A stretch of DNA of 35,770 nucleotides, from positions 1 to 35,770 of the forward strand of contig NZ_BNBS01000083.1 of assembly GCF_014656075.1 (NCBI RefSeq). The letters are read 5' to 3'. Source of the stretch: Streptomyces hydrogenans. GTDB taxonomy: Bacteria > Actinomycetota > Actinomycetes > Streptomycetales > Streptomycetaceae. Every line of letters begins with the position of its first letter. Within the stretch, counting starts at the first letter, position 1. Under the pieces are notes generated by a model. The model was not told the origin of the DNA. It saw only the letters and a program-made list of their open reading frames with translations, and did not search any database. Of this stretch, positions 23,797 to 31,893 are shown in pieces. The translations under genes were made by a program, and so were the position numbers.

Positions 23797-24558
23797 ATGA
23801 TCCCGCCCAAGCCCACCGACGCCCCCACGCTCCCCACCGCTCCCGTCCCGGTCGCCTCTCCGCCTCCGGCCCCCGGATCCCGACCGTCCCGCCGCGCCCT
23901 CGTCTTCGTGGCCCTGTGGACGGTGCTCGTCGCCGGGGTGTCCTCGGGGATCACGGCCGCCGTCGTCGGGGGAGGGGACGACGCCGTCGTCGAGGGCGCC
24001 GCCGCTCCGACGGCAAGCCCGTCGATATGGCAGGACACCCGCACCCACCCGGCCGACCCGCCGACGGAGCCGGAGCGGGTCCCGAGCCCGACGTCCGGCG
24101 CGAAGGGCTTCGTCATGGGGGAGAAGGCGACGAGCGGCGGGGCGACGGTCGTCGTCAGGAAGGTCACCGAGGCCGCGACGGTCACCCTGGACGACTACGA
24201 CTCGGAGGACGTCCTCAAGGCCGGCGCGGGAGCGAAGTTCGCGATCGTGGAGACGACCGTGCACAACGACGGCACCGACTCCTTCGACCCCGTCTGCGGC
24301 GGCGGCATCTCGCAGGGTCTCGTCGACGCCGAGGGGCGCCGTTTCGACGTCATCGACGAGGTGTTCATGGTCAAGGCCAACCGCGCGGCCGACGCCTGCG
24401 GAGCCGAACTCCAGCCCGGCTTCAAGCGCGAGGCCGTCTTCGTCTACAAGTTCCCGGCCGACGCCACCCCGGCCGAGTGGACGTTCTCCGGTTCCCGGGG
24501 CATGACCGAGGGCGACACGGCCGTCGTCCGCCTCGGCACCGGCACCACGTCGAGCTGA
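23797..24558 (+). CDS. DUF4352-like membrane-anchored protein
   Basis: A 253-aa protein divergent from the sigma operon. A Pro-rich cytoplasmic head (residues 1 to about 30) precedes one transmembrane helix (about 34-56, ALVFVALWTVLVAGVSSGITAAVV), an acidic/Pro linker, and an extracellular beta domain (about 105-250). The beta domain shows the DUF4352 pattern: EKATSGGATVVVRKV, AGAKFAIVETTVHNDGTDSF, RFDVIDEVFMV, LQPGFKREAVFVYKFPADATPAEWTFSG. Two Cys (in DPVCGGG and ADACGAEL) could form a disulphide. DUF4352 proteins are immunoglobulin-like surface proteins of unknown function. A TACGCT -10-like element lies at 23726-23731. Whether it belongs with the sigma-DrmAB locus is not known; only position suggests it. 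Confidence 0.75.
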   Translation: MIPPKPTDAPTLPTAPVPVASPPPAPGSRPSRRALVFVALWTVLVAGVSSGITAAVVGGGDDAVVEGAAAPTASPSIWQDTRTHPADPPTEPERVPSPTSGAKGFVMGEKATSGGATVVVRKVTEAATVTLDDYDSEDVLKAGAGAKFAIVETTVHNDGTDSFDPVCGGGISQGLVDAEGRRFDVIDEVFMVKANRAADACGAELQPGFKREAVFVYKFPADATPAEWTFSGSRGMTEGDTAVVRLGTGTTSS

Positions 24559-24571
24559 CACCACGCGCCCG

Positions 24572-24603
24572 GGGCGCGGTCCCGCCTCCGCGGGGCCGCG
24601 CCC
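24572..24603 (+). terminator. Terminator after the DUF4352-like gene
   Basis: A 14-bp stem (24572-24585 with 24590-24603) with a 4-nt loop and one G-U pair, 13 nt after the stop. Confidence 0.82.
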
Positions 24604-24680
24604 GGCCCGCCCGCGCACGCTTGTACGATCCCCAGGCCGCACCCGCGCGCCGCACCGCACCGATCGCTGGATGAGCCACC

Positions 24681-26066
24681 GTGACCGACCGCACCACCCT
24701 CCCCCGGGAGACCTCCCCCGCCGAGACGCGCGCCGAGCGCAGGCGGCTCGTCGAGTCCGTCCGGGCCCGCCGGCGGCTGCTCGCGGAGCGGGGGCCGTTC
24801 GAGGTCGCGGACCGGCGGCGGCTCGACCGCGAGGCCCGGGCGCGCGACCGGGCCGAGGCGCGCCACGGCAAGGAGCTCCAGCGGATCCACGAGAAGCAGG
24901 TCCGGCACGAACGGTCGCTCACGCGCAGCCTCGACGGCCTGGACGGCAAGCGCGAGAGCCGGGAGCGCAAGGCGCTGGCCGTGCTGCGGCGCGAGTCGGT
25001 CGAGCGGGCGCTCCAGGGCACCCGCCTCACCGCGAGCCAGGTCAACGGCATCGGGAACGGCCTCGTCCGCGACCTCGCCGCGCAGGGCGTCAGGACCGCC
25101 GCCGACTTCCAGCGCGTGTCCTGGGGCAAGGCCCCCAACGGCAAGGGCGGCGAAATCCTCTACATCCACCGCACCCGGGGCCGCAAGGTGCACGTCAACG
25201 GCATCGGAGAGCACCGGGGCCGTCCGCTCGCGGAGTGGCAGCGCCAGGCCCGCGCCCGCGCGGAGGCCCGCGCCCCGCAGGAGCTGCCCGCGGACCAGCG
25301 GCACCGCATCGCCGAGATCATCGAGGAGGAGCGGGTGCGCCTCCAGGCCGAGTTGGAGGAGGTCCCCCGGACCGCCGAGACCGCCCGGGCGGAAGCGCGG
25401 CAGCGGTACGAGGAGGAGGTGGAACGGCTCGCCGCCACCGAGCGGGAGGCGGCCGACGAAGCCGCCCGGCGCCGGGCCGAGTTCGACCGCATGGCCGAGG
25501 ACCTGCTCGCCCTCCAGGCCGAACTGGGCGCCCACGTCGACCTCTTCGGCGACCTCGGCCTCCGCGACCGCCACGCCCGCTCCCGCGCCCTCCGGCCGCT
25601 GCCCGCCGTGGCCGTGATCCCCGCGCCCAGGACCCCGGAGCCCGCGCCGCGCCCGGCCGTCGACCTCACGAAGCGAGACACCACGCCCGGTGTCCGGCCG
25701 AGCCTCGGCTGGCTCGTCCCCATCTGCTTCTTCGGACTGACGGCCGTCCTCGGCCCGGGCGACGACGCCGCCGCCCCGCTGTGGCTCAGGATCACGGGCC
25801 GACTCGCGGCCCTGGCCGTCCTCGCCGAGCTGCTGCGCCTGTGGATCCCCCGGCGGCGGTGGCGCACGGCGAGCCCCCTGCCGAGCGGCACGGGCCTGCT
25901 GGCGACCGCCGTCTTCCTGGGGCTGTCCTCCGCGAGCATGTTCGCCGACCCGGAGTACGCGGCCGGAGGCGCCCCGTGGGCCCTGGCCGTCGGGTCCGTC
26001 GTCCTCCTGGTCGGAGGCGCCGCCTGCCGCGCGGGCAGCGGGAAGCCGGGCGGGGCCTCCGACTGA
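24681..26066 (+). CDS. Coiled-coil / helix-hairpin-helix / multi-helix membrane protein
   Basis: The GTG at 24681 lies downstream of a TACGAT -10-like element (24624-24629) and lacks a clear ribosome binding site. The 461-aa product starts with a highly charged coiled coil (residues 10 to about 110, rich in Arg and Glu). Residues about 114-175 contain helix-hairpin-helix-like segments (TASQVNGIGNGLVRDLAAQGVRTAADF and VHVNGIGEHRGRPLAEWQ), the arrangement seen at the C-terminus of YegI-type kinases. A second coiled coil covers about 210-285. Three or four hydrophobic helices fill about 343-450. It could tether DNA or nucleic acid at the membrane. No enzyme motif is present, and I do not recognise a named family for the full length. 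Confidence 0.75.
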   Translation: MTDRTTLPRETSPAETRAERRRLVESVRARRRLLAERGPFEVADRRRLDREARARDRAEARHGKELQRIHEKQVRHERSLTRSLDGLDGKRESRERKALAVLRRESVERALQGTRLTASQVNGIGNGLVRDLAAQGVRTAADFQRVSWGKAPNGKGGEILYIHRTRGRKVHVNGIGEHRGRPLAEWQRQARARAEARAPQELPADQRHRIAEIIEEERVRLQAELEEVPRTAETARAEARQRYEEEVERLAATEREAADEAARRRAEFDRMAEDLLALQAELGAHVDLFGDLGLRDRHARSRALRPLPAVAVIPAPRTPEPAPRPAVDLTKRDTTPGVRPSLGWLVPICFFGLTAVLGPGDDAAAPLWLRITGRLAALAVLAELLRLWIPRRRWRTASPLPSGTGLLATAVFLGLSSASMFADPEYAAGGAPWALAVGSVVLLVGGAACRAGSGKPGGASD

Positions 26067-26089
26067 CCGCGCGCGGCGGACGGATCCCG

Positions 26090-26278
26090 CTACGCCCCGG
26101 AGGCGAAGGACACGAACCGCCCCCAGCCCTCGCGCCCGACGGCGAGGGCGGGGAGGGTGACGTCCTTGGAGTCCCGGACGTGGACGGCGGGACCGGCGAC
26201 GGCGACCTCGACGCAGCTATCGCCCTGGGTGCCGCTGTAGCTGGACTTGAACCAGGCGAGTTCCTTCGTGGCGGTCAT
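26090..26278 (-). CDS. DUF397 protein, copy B
   Basis: A 62-aa protein with the DUF397 core: LAWFKSSYSGTQGDSCVEVAV, VHVRDSKDVTLPALAV and WGRFVSFA. It differs from the neighbouring copy at only a few residues and starts 9 nt after it. In Streptomyces, DUF397 proteins partner Scr1/WhiJ-type XRE regulators, possibly as antitoxin-like or activity-modulating small proteins. The plus-strand gene converges on it with a 23-nt gap. Confidence 0.92.
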   Translation of the reverse strand: MTATKELAWFKSSYSGTQGDSCVEVAVAGPAVHVRDSKDVTLPALAVGREGWGRFVSFASGA

Positions 26279-26287
26279 GCTTCTCCC

Positions 26288-26476
26288 TTACTTCTCCGAG
26301 GCGAAGGACACGAACCTTCCCCAGCCCTGGCGTCCGACGGCGAGGGCGGGGAGGGTGACGTCCTTGGAGTCCCGGACGTGCACGGCCTGTCCGGCGACGG
26401 CGACCTCGACGCAGCTGTCGCCCTGGCTGCCGCTGTAGCTGGACTTGAACCAGACGAGTTCCTTCGTGGCGGTCAT
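26288..26476 (-). CDS. DUF397 protein, copy A
   Basis: A 62-aa DUF397 protein (LVWFKSSYSGSQGDSCVEVAV, VHVRDSKDVTLPALAV). Its ATG at 26476 overlaps the stop of the upstream XRE regulator by four bases (ATGA), so the two are translationally coupled. Together with copy B it forms a recent 198-bp-period tandem duplication. Confidence 0.93.
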   Translation of the reverse strand: MTATKELVWFKSSYSGSQGDSCVEVAVAGQAVHVRDSKDVTLPALAVGRQGWGRFVSFASEK

Positions 26477-27339
26477 AGCTCTCCTCGCAGTCGCTCCAGC
26501 AGGCCCCGAGATTCCTTGGGGTTGAGGGCCTGCGAGCGCAGTGTGTCATAGCGCTGGTGGAGCAGTCTCACCTCTTTGTGGTCGTTGATCAGCCGCCCGT
26601 TCTGCTGGCCTTCGGAGTATCCGAGCCGTCGCCCGTCCGGTGTCTCCAGCAGTTGGATCGCCCCATCCAGGCAAGCGTGCAACCCCGCTTCCAGCGGTAC
26701 GACTTGCAGCGTCACGTTGCGAGGGGCGCTCGCCTCCAGGACGTGGTCCAGCAGTTCCCGCATCTCCTCCGCACTGCCGAACCGGCGTCGGAAGACGTGC
26801 TCCTCCACGATGAAGCTGAACGGCACCGTCGGCCGCTCCAGCAGCATCCTCTGTCGCTTCTGCCGGGCGGTGAGCTGGGTGTCCAGCTTCCGGTCGGTCA
26901 GGAGCGGGATCGTGCCCTCGAACACCGCCCTCGCGTACGCCTCCGACTGCAACAGCCCCGGCACGAGCCGACACTCGTAGGTGCACAGGCTGACCGCCAC
27001 CTTCTCCAGCCGCGCCCAGCGGCGGAACCAGACCGCGAGGCCCGCCTCGGCGCGGGACAGGAAGGGGGCGGAGCGGCGGAGCGCCCCCGTGTTCCCGAGG
27101 GCCGCGTCGCCCCGGTCGACGAAGGCTTCGTCCGGCATCCGGCGGCCCTGCTCGACGGATTCCACGGTGTGCTTGGAGAACCGGACCAGCTCCGCGAACT
27201 CGGCCCGGCTGAGGCCCGCGTGCTCGCGCAGGGCCTGGACGACGGCGCCGAACGTCCGCAGACTGTCGGACGGATCGGGCTCCCGCTCCCCGTCGTCGGT
27301 CCGCTCCGCGTCGTCGCCCTCGGCCTCGACGATGCTCAT
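26473..27339 (-). CDS. XRE family regulator with DUF5753 domain (Scr1/WhiJ-like)
   Basis: The ATG at 27339 follows GGAGGTGG by seven bases; the product is 288 aa. Residues about 28-85 form the HTH (FGAVVQALREHAGLSRAEFAELVRFSKHTVESVEQGRRMP), and residues about 105-285 match DUF5753 (ARLEKVAVSLCTYECRLVPGLLQSEAYARAVF, RQKRQRMLLERPTVPFSFIVEEHVFRRRFG, VTLQVVPLEAGLHACLDGAIQLLE). Streptomyces hold many such regulators, each normally linked to DUF397 proteins and an anti-sigma-like ATPase, as here. They affect development and secondary metabolism. The divergent ATPase shares the intergenic region, where a 9-bp-arm palindrome lies. Confidence 0.93.
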   Translation of the reverse strand: MSIVEAEGDDAERTDDGEREPDPSDSLRTFGAVVQALREHAGLSRAEFAELVRFSKHTVESVEQGRRMPDEAFVDRGDAALGNTGALRRSAPFLSRAEAGLAVWFRRWARLEKVAVSLCTYECRLVPGLLQSEAYARAVFEGTIPLLTDRKLDTQLTARQKRQRMLLERPTVPFSFIVEEHVFRRRFGSAEEMRELLDHVLEASAPRNVTLQVVPLEAGLHACLDGAIQLLETPDGRRLGYSEGQQNGRLINDHKEVRLLHQRYDTLRSQALNPKESRGLLERLRGEL

Positions 27340-27429
27340 ACGCCGCCACCTCCACGTACACCCGCGGCAGCTCCCGCGGTCGGCCTACCGAGCGTGACGG
27401 TGCGGGGTCCGTACTGTCCACCCTGGGCG

Positions 27430-27454
27430 CCCGTACGCTGACAGCGCGTACGGG
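27430..27454. promoter_or_regulatory. Operator candidate: CCCGTACGC-N7-GCGTACGGG
   Basis: A perfect inverted repeat with 9-bp arms and a 7-nt centre in the XRE/ATPase divergent region. It overlaps TACGCT (27434-27439), a -10-like element for the plus-strand ATPase gene. It is a candidate binding site for the divergent XRE regulator. Confidence 0.55.
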
Positions 27455-27499
27455 GTGCGGCTCTCGCGCGGGGCGCCGGCCGGCCGTCACCGTGGTCCC

Positions 27500-27943
27500 A
27501 TGGAACAGACGACACCTCAACTGGGCTCCGCCGTACACACGTTCAGTCAGCTGATCTCGTCGACCCGGCGCGGTGCCCGGCTGGCCCGGCTGCTCACGAT
27601 GACGGAGCTGTACTTCTGGGGCGCCCCGCAGGACGTCACGGAGCGTGCCCAGCAGGTCGTCGCCGAACTCGCCACGAACGCCGTCCTGCACGGCCGGGTG
27701 CCGGGCCGGGACTTCCGGCTCGGGCTGCGGATGGAGACGGGGACCGGTGTGCTCCGGATCGAGGTCACCGACGCGCGCGGCGAGCGGCTGCCGGTCGTCG
27801 TGCCGACGGGCGGCGGTGAAGGAGGGAGGGGGCTGCTGCTGGTGGCCGCGCTCGCGGACAGCTGGGGCGTCAGTCCGGCCCCGCCCGGCGGCAAGACCGT
27901 GTGGGCGGTGCTCGACCCCGGCGGAATGCCCCCGAACGAGTGA
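27500..27943 (+). CDS. HATPase_c ATP-binding protein (RsbW-like anti-sigma/histidine kinase fold)
   Basis: A 147-aa protein from the ATG at 27500; upstream frame extension to 27455 has no better start. It consists of a single GHKL ATPase domain: N-box QQVVAELATNAVLHG, then IEVTDARGERLPVV (G1 region), GGEGGRGLLLVAALADSWG (G2 region), and KTVWAVL. The family includes RsbW-like anti-sigma factors; in Streptomyces many orphan copies sit opposite an XRE-DUF397 pair, forming the WhiJ-type cluster seen here. The partner protein it binds or phosphorylates is not known. Confidence 0.88.
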   Translation: MEQTTPQLGSAVHTFSQLISSTRRGARLARLLTMTELYFWGAPQDVTERAQQVVAELATNAVLHGRVPGRDFRLGLRMETGTGVLRIEVTDARGERLPVVVPTGGGEGGRGLLLVAALADSWGVSPAPPGGKTVWAVLDPGGMPPNE

Positions 27944-28043
27944 CGTGAATGCGCCCGATGAGTCGATTACGGCGTGTCAGACTGGACTCACTGGCCGTTA
28001 CCGACGTGTGGGCATCGGTCAGCTGTTGTCAGCCCACGTAAAA

Positions 28044-28070
28044 CCCCCGCGACGCGCCAACGTCCGGGGG
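28044..28070 (+). promoter_or_regulatory. Stem-loop upstream of the HTH protein gene
   Basis: CCCCCG (28044-28049) pairs with CGGGGG (28065-28070), with an inner ACG/CGT pairing. It lies between the ATPase stop and the HTH gene (start 28097). It could terminate the upstream transcript or act in the 5' leader. Confidence 0.4.
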
Positions 28071-28096
28071 CATGACACAAGGAGCCACAACTCCCC

Positions 28097-29251
28097 ATGC
28101 GGATCCATCGTATCCCGAAGCACGACCGCGAGTTCGTCATCATCGCCAACAAGGCGATCCAGGACCGGCGCCTGTCGCACACGGCCCGGGGCATCCTCGC
28201 CCTGCTCCTCTCGCTCCCCGACGGGGTGAGGATGAACGTCCGGACCCTCGCCGACGACTACCCGCAGGGCCGGCGCGCGGTCGAGCGGGCCGTCTCGGAA
28301 CTGCGCCTGCTCGGCTACTGGGTGACGCTGACCGTCCGCGACGAGCGGACCCACCGGATCGCCTCCACCGTCGACGTGTACGAGCTGCCCGGTGCTCCGG
28401 TTCCCACCCGTCCGGTCACCGGCCCCGTGGACACCGGGAACGCGGGCACGTTCCCCTCCGGGGAAAAGGACGGGGGAAAGTACCGGGAAAAGAAGGGGGA
28501 CGAACACCCTCCCTTCCCTCCCGTCGCGCCCGAGCCCGAGTCCGAGCCCACCCCCGAGCCCGAATCCGAAGCCGCGCCGCCCGCGCCCCGGGCGGCGGGG
28601 GAGGGCCACGGCGACCCCGCCCCGACCGACCCCGTCACCGTCACCAACCCCGTCACCAACCCCGTCACCAACCCCGACCCCGACCCCGACCCCGAGCCAG
28701 ACCCCACCCCCGACCCCGTCACCGCCCCCGATCTCCCCCAAGCGGCAGAAGCCGCCCGCGTGTTGCGCGGCCTCGTCTCCGTCGACGCCCGCCTGCGGCT
28801 GTCCGCACGACAGGTGGCCCGGCTCGTCCCCTCCGTCGCCGACTGGCTGGACCGGGGTGCCACCGTCACCGAGATCCTCGACGCCCTGACCCAGGGCCTG
28901 CCCCGCACGCTGTACTCCGCCCCGGCCGTGCTCGCCGACCGCCTCGACCGCAAGCGGCCCGCCCGCAGGCGCCGCTGGAAGACCTACGCCGACTGCGCGG
29001 ACGGCTGCGGCCGCCTGCTGCCCGAGGGGCGGGACTCCGGGTCCTGCGGCGCCTGCGCGGGCGGCGCCGAACCGTCCGTGCCGGACCCCGCGCCCCGCCC
29101 CGAGCCGCCTTCCGGTCCCCTGGCCCCCGAGGGCTTCGCCGCCTTCCGCGCCGCGCGGGGCTCCCTCCCCGGGGACCGGGGGCGCCGGGCGGCGGAGCAC
29201 CGGCCCGGAGGGCCCCTCGCCCCACGGCCGGCCGCCGGCGTCCTCGTATGA
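28097..29251 (+). CDS. Helix-turn-helix protein with acidic Pro-rich linker and C-terminal Cys cluster
   Basis: The ATG at 28097 follows AAGGAG; the product is 384 aa. Residues 1 to about 95 form a winged-helix domain of the replication-initiator/DnaD-like type (RIPKHDREFVIIANKAIQDRRLSHTARGILALLLSLPDG, TLADDYPQGRRAVERAVSEL, YWVTLTV), common in Streptomyces and plasmid genes. A linker of about 110 residues rich in Pro, Glu and Asp includes PVTNPVTNP and alternating Asp-Pro. Residues about 210-290 are a helical domain (LSARQVARLVPSVADWLDRGAT), and a Cys cluster (CADGCGRLL...CGACAGG) could bind zinc. It probably binds DNA; targets are unknown. The RelE-UvrD gene starts 40 nt downstream in the same direction. 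Confidence 0.8.
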   Translation: MRIHRIPKHDREFVIIANKAIQDRRLSHTARGILALLLSLPDGVRMNVRTLADDYPQGRRAVERAVSELRLLGYWVTLTVRDERTHRIASTVDVYELPGAPVPTRPVTGPVDTGNAGTFPSGEKDGGKYREKKGDEHPPFPPVAPEPESEPTPEPESEAAPPAPRAAGEGHGDPAPTDPVTVTNPVTNPVTNPDPDPDPEPDPTPDPVTAPDLPQAAEAARVLRGLVSVDARLRLSARQVARLVPSVADWLDRGATVTEILDALTQGLPRTLYSAPAVLADRLDRKRPARRRRWKTYADCADGCGRLLPEGRDSGSCGACAGGAEPSVPDPAPRPEPPSGPLAPEGFAAFRAARGSLPGDRGRRAAEHRPGGPLAPRPAAGVLV

Positions 29252-29291
29252 TCGACACGCCGTGTCCCCCGGCCCGTCAGGAGCCCCCGCC

Positions 29292-31454
29292 GTGCCCCAG
29301 CTCGCCCTCGCCCACTCCTTCTGGGAGAGCTACGACGCCCTGGAGAAGCAGGTCAAGGCGGGTGTCCGCAAGGCGATGGCGAAGTTCCAGCTGCTGACCG
29401 TGGCCGAACTCCACGCGGACAAGGGGCTCCACCTCGAATCCGTCGACAAGGCCAAGGACGCCCGGATGCGGACGATCCGCATCAACGACTTCTGGCGCGG
29501 GGTCGTCCTGGCGCCCGACGACGGCAGCGACACGTTCCTCCTGCTGAACGTCGTGCCCCACGACGACGCCTACACCTGGGCCGCCAAGCGGCTCTACACG
29601 GTCAACACCGCCACCCGCGCCCTGGAAGTCCGCAACGTCGTCGCCATCGAGCAGCTGACGCCCGCCCTGGAGGAGGCCGCCCGCAGCGCCCCGGAGCGGC
29701 TCTTCGACCGCCACTCCGACACCGTCCTCGGCCACCTCGGCATCGACGCGCAGGTGCTCAGGGCCGTGCGGACGGTCACAGAGCGGTCCCAGCTCGACGC
29801 GTTCGGGACGCTGCTCCCCGAGGACCAGTTCGAGGTCCTCAGCTTCCTCGCCGACGGCCACCCGCCGGAGGAGGTCTACCGGGACGTGGTCGCCGTGCGC
29901 AGGCCGGCGCACGCCGAACCCGAGCCCACCGAGGACCTGGCGACCGCCATCGCCAACACGACCGGCCGCATCCGGCTCGTCACGGAACCCGACGAACTCG
30001 CCGACATCCTCGCGAAGCCCTTCGCGGCCTGGCGCGTCTTCCTGCACCCCTCCCAGCGGCGCCTCGCCTACCGGGACTCGTACAACGGCCCCGCGCAGGT
30101 CTCCGGCGGCCCCGGCACCGGCAAGACCGTCGTCGCCCTGCACCGGGTCAGGCACCTGCTGTCCCGCTCGCCCGACAGCCGGATCCTCCTCACCACCTAC
30201 ACCCACGCGCTCGCGGCCTCGCTGCGGGAGAACCTGGCCCTCCTCCTCGACGACCCGGACCTCCTCGCCCGCGTCGACGTGACCACCGTCGACTCCTACG
30301 CCCACCGGCTCGTGCGCGAGCTCGGCGGCGGCCGGGTCCCGACCCCGCTCACCGACCAGGAGGAGCGGCGGGTCTGGCAGCAGGTCGGGCGGCGCCTCGG
30401 CCTCGACTGGACCGAGCGGTTCCTGGCACAGGAGTACCGGCACGTCGTCCTCGCCCAGGGACTGCGCACCGTCGACGACTACCTGAACGCCACCCGCAGG
30501 GGCCGCGGCACCGCGCTCGGCCCCCTCAAGCGCGCCCGGCTGTGGCGGGCGATCGACGCCTTCGAGGCGGAGCTCGCCGCGAAGGGCCACTCCACGCACC
30601 TGCGGATCTGCGACGACGCCGCCCGCAGAATGGCCGGGGCGGACCCCGCCGCGCACGGCTACGCCCACGTCGTCGTCGACGAGGCCCAGGACCTCCACCC
30701 CGCGCAGTGGCGGCTGCTGCGCGCCGCCGTCGCCCCCGGCCCCGACGACCTCTTCGTCACCGGCGACCCGCACCAGCGGATCTACGACGCCCACGTGTCC
30801 CTCGCCTCCCTCGGCATCCGGGTCACCGGCCGCTCCAGCCGGCTGCGGATCAACTACCGCAGCACGGAAGAGATCCTGACCTGGGCCACCGGCATCCTCG
30901 CCGGCGAGACGATCGGCGAACTCGGCGGAGACGGCGACGGCCCGGGCGGGGCCGCCGGGAACGGCCTCGTCGGCTACCGCTCCCTGCTGCACGGCAGGCG
31001 TCCGTACGTCGACGGCCACCCCTCCGAACACGCCGAGGTCACCGCCCTCGTGGACCGCGTCCGGAGCTGGCTGGAGCAGGGCGTGCGCCCCGCCGAGATC
31101 GCCGTCTGCGCCCGCTTCAACCTCCTCCTCGACAAGGTCGGCCGGCACCTCGAAGCCGCGGGCGTCCCCGTCGTCAGGGTGAAGGACGACCCCACCGCCG
31201 CCACCGAAGGCGTGCGCCTGGCGACGATGCACGCCATGAAGGGACTGGAGTTCCGCTGCGTGGCCGTCGTCGGCGTCACCGAGACCGCGGTCCCCTTCGC
31301 GCGCGAGATCACCCCCGAGGACGTCGACCGCCTCCAGCACGAGGCGGACACCCTCCGCGAACGCTGCGTCCTCTTCGTCGCCTGCACACGGGCCCGCGAG
31401 TCCCTCCACGTCACCTGGAGCGGCAGGCCGAGCCCCTTCCTGCCGCTCCCCTGA
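29292..31454 (+). CDS. UvrD-like SF1 helicase with N-terminal RelE/ParE-like domain
   Basis: The GTG at 29292 has AGGAG eight bases upstream, so I prefer it to the GTG at 29262; length 720 aa. Residues about 8-115 resemble a RelE/ParE-type toxin fold (SFWESYDALEKQVKAGVRKAM, RMRTIRINDFWRGVVLAP, FLLLNVVPHDDAYTWAAK), probably a nucleic acid-binding or regulatory domain. A linker with a second helical region (to about 235) precedes the helicase: Walker A GGPGTGKT (Lys278), motif Ia TTYTHALAASL, Walker B VVVDEAQDLHP (Asp463), GDPHQRIYD (motif III), INYRSTEEIL (motif IV), TMHAMKGLEFRCV (motif V), FVACTRARESL (motif VI). It should translocate on single-stranded DNA. UvrD-like helicases are frequent in defence systems (for example GajB), but no nuclease partner is seen here. 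Confidence 0.88.
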   Translation: MPQLALAHSFWESYDALEKQVKAGVRKAMAKFQLLTVAELHADKGLHLESVDKAKDARMRTIRINDFWRGVVLAPDDGSDTFLLLNVVPHDDAYTWAAKRLYTVNTATRALEVRNVVAIEQLTPALEEAARSAPERLFDRHSDTVLGHLGIDAQVLRAVRTVTERSQLDAFGTLLPEDQFEVLSFLADGHPPEEVYRDVVAVRRPAHAEPEPTEDLATAIANTTGRIRLVTEPDELADILAKPFAAWRVFLHPSQRRLAYRDSYNGPAQVSGGPGTGKTVVALHRVRHLLSRSPDSRILLTTYTHALAASLRENLALLLDDPDLLARVDVTTVDSYAHRLVRELGGGRVPTPLTDQEERRVWQQVGRRLGLDWTERFLAQEYRHVVLAQGLRTVDDYLNATRRGRGTALGPLKRARLWRAIDAFEAELAAKGHSTHLRICDDAARRMAGADPAAHGYAHVVVDEAQDLHPAQWRLLRAAVAPGPDDLFVTGDPHQRIYDAHVSLASLGIRVTGRSSRLRINYRSTEEILTWATGILAGETIGELGGDGDGPGGAAGNGLVGYRSLLHGRRPYVDGHPSEHAEVTALVDRVRSWLEQGVRPAEIAVCARFNLLLDKVGRHLEAAGVPVVRVKDDPTAATEGVRLATMHAMKGLEFRCVAVVGVTETAVPFAREITPEDVDRLQHEADTLRERCVLFVACTRARESLHVTWSGRPSPFLPLP

Positions 31455-31550
31455 ACCCGCGGGACCGGCCCCCGCGCGGCCCTGGACGTCCCTCCGGACG
31501 CCCGACCACTCCGCGCGCCGGCCTCGGCCCGGCCGACGTCACGCGGCGGC

Positions 31551-31826
31551 TCAGCCCCCGCACCCGCAGTTCTCCAGGCCCCTGGCGTTGAGCTTGGGAG
31601 GCTCCTCGTCGGCCCAGGAGACGGGCGTGCCGTCCCCGGGTCCCGCGAAGACGGCGATGGCCAGGCCCGAGACCAGGCCGGGCAGGAAGACGAGGGCGAT
31701 CACCCACCAGCCGATGGCCTCCTGGACGCCCTGGAGGTCCTCGTCCACCAGGATCCAGACGAGCGCCGCCCACCCCGCCACGCACACGGCGCTGCTGATC
31801 ACGACCCAACGATCTTCCCGGCTCAT
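31551..31826 (-). CDS. Small membrane protein, 91 aa, two transmembrane helices and Cys-rich end
   Basis: The ATG at 31826 begins MSREDRWVV; the frame extends upstream but the extra residues overlap the methylase gene and are low complexity. Two hydrophobic helices (about 8-26 and 38-58) are followed by a soluble tail ending CGCGG. The gene is 67 nt downstream of the methylase stop on the same strand, so it may be co-transcribed. No family is recognised. Confidence 0.6.
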   Translation of the reverse strand: MSREDRWVVISSAVCVAGWAALVWILVDEDLQGVQEAIGWWVIALVFLPGLVSGLAIAVFAGPGDGTPVSWADEEPPKLNARGLENCGCGG

Positions 31827-31893
31827 GCCGCACCCCCGTCGCCTTCGTCTCCGGCGTCGTTCCCCCGGCGCGGCGCCGGAACACCCGGCTCCG

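Noticed and set aside
28625..28730. Short repeats (CCCCGTCACCAAC / CCGACCC) as a possible CRISPR array
   Set aside because: They are coding low-complexity repeats in one frame (PVTNP and DP), with no unique spacers.
31455..31550. A terminator between the RelE-UvrD gene and the small membrane protein gene
   Set aside because: Only short imperfect stems were found in this convergent gap.
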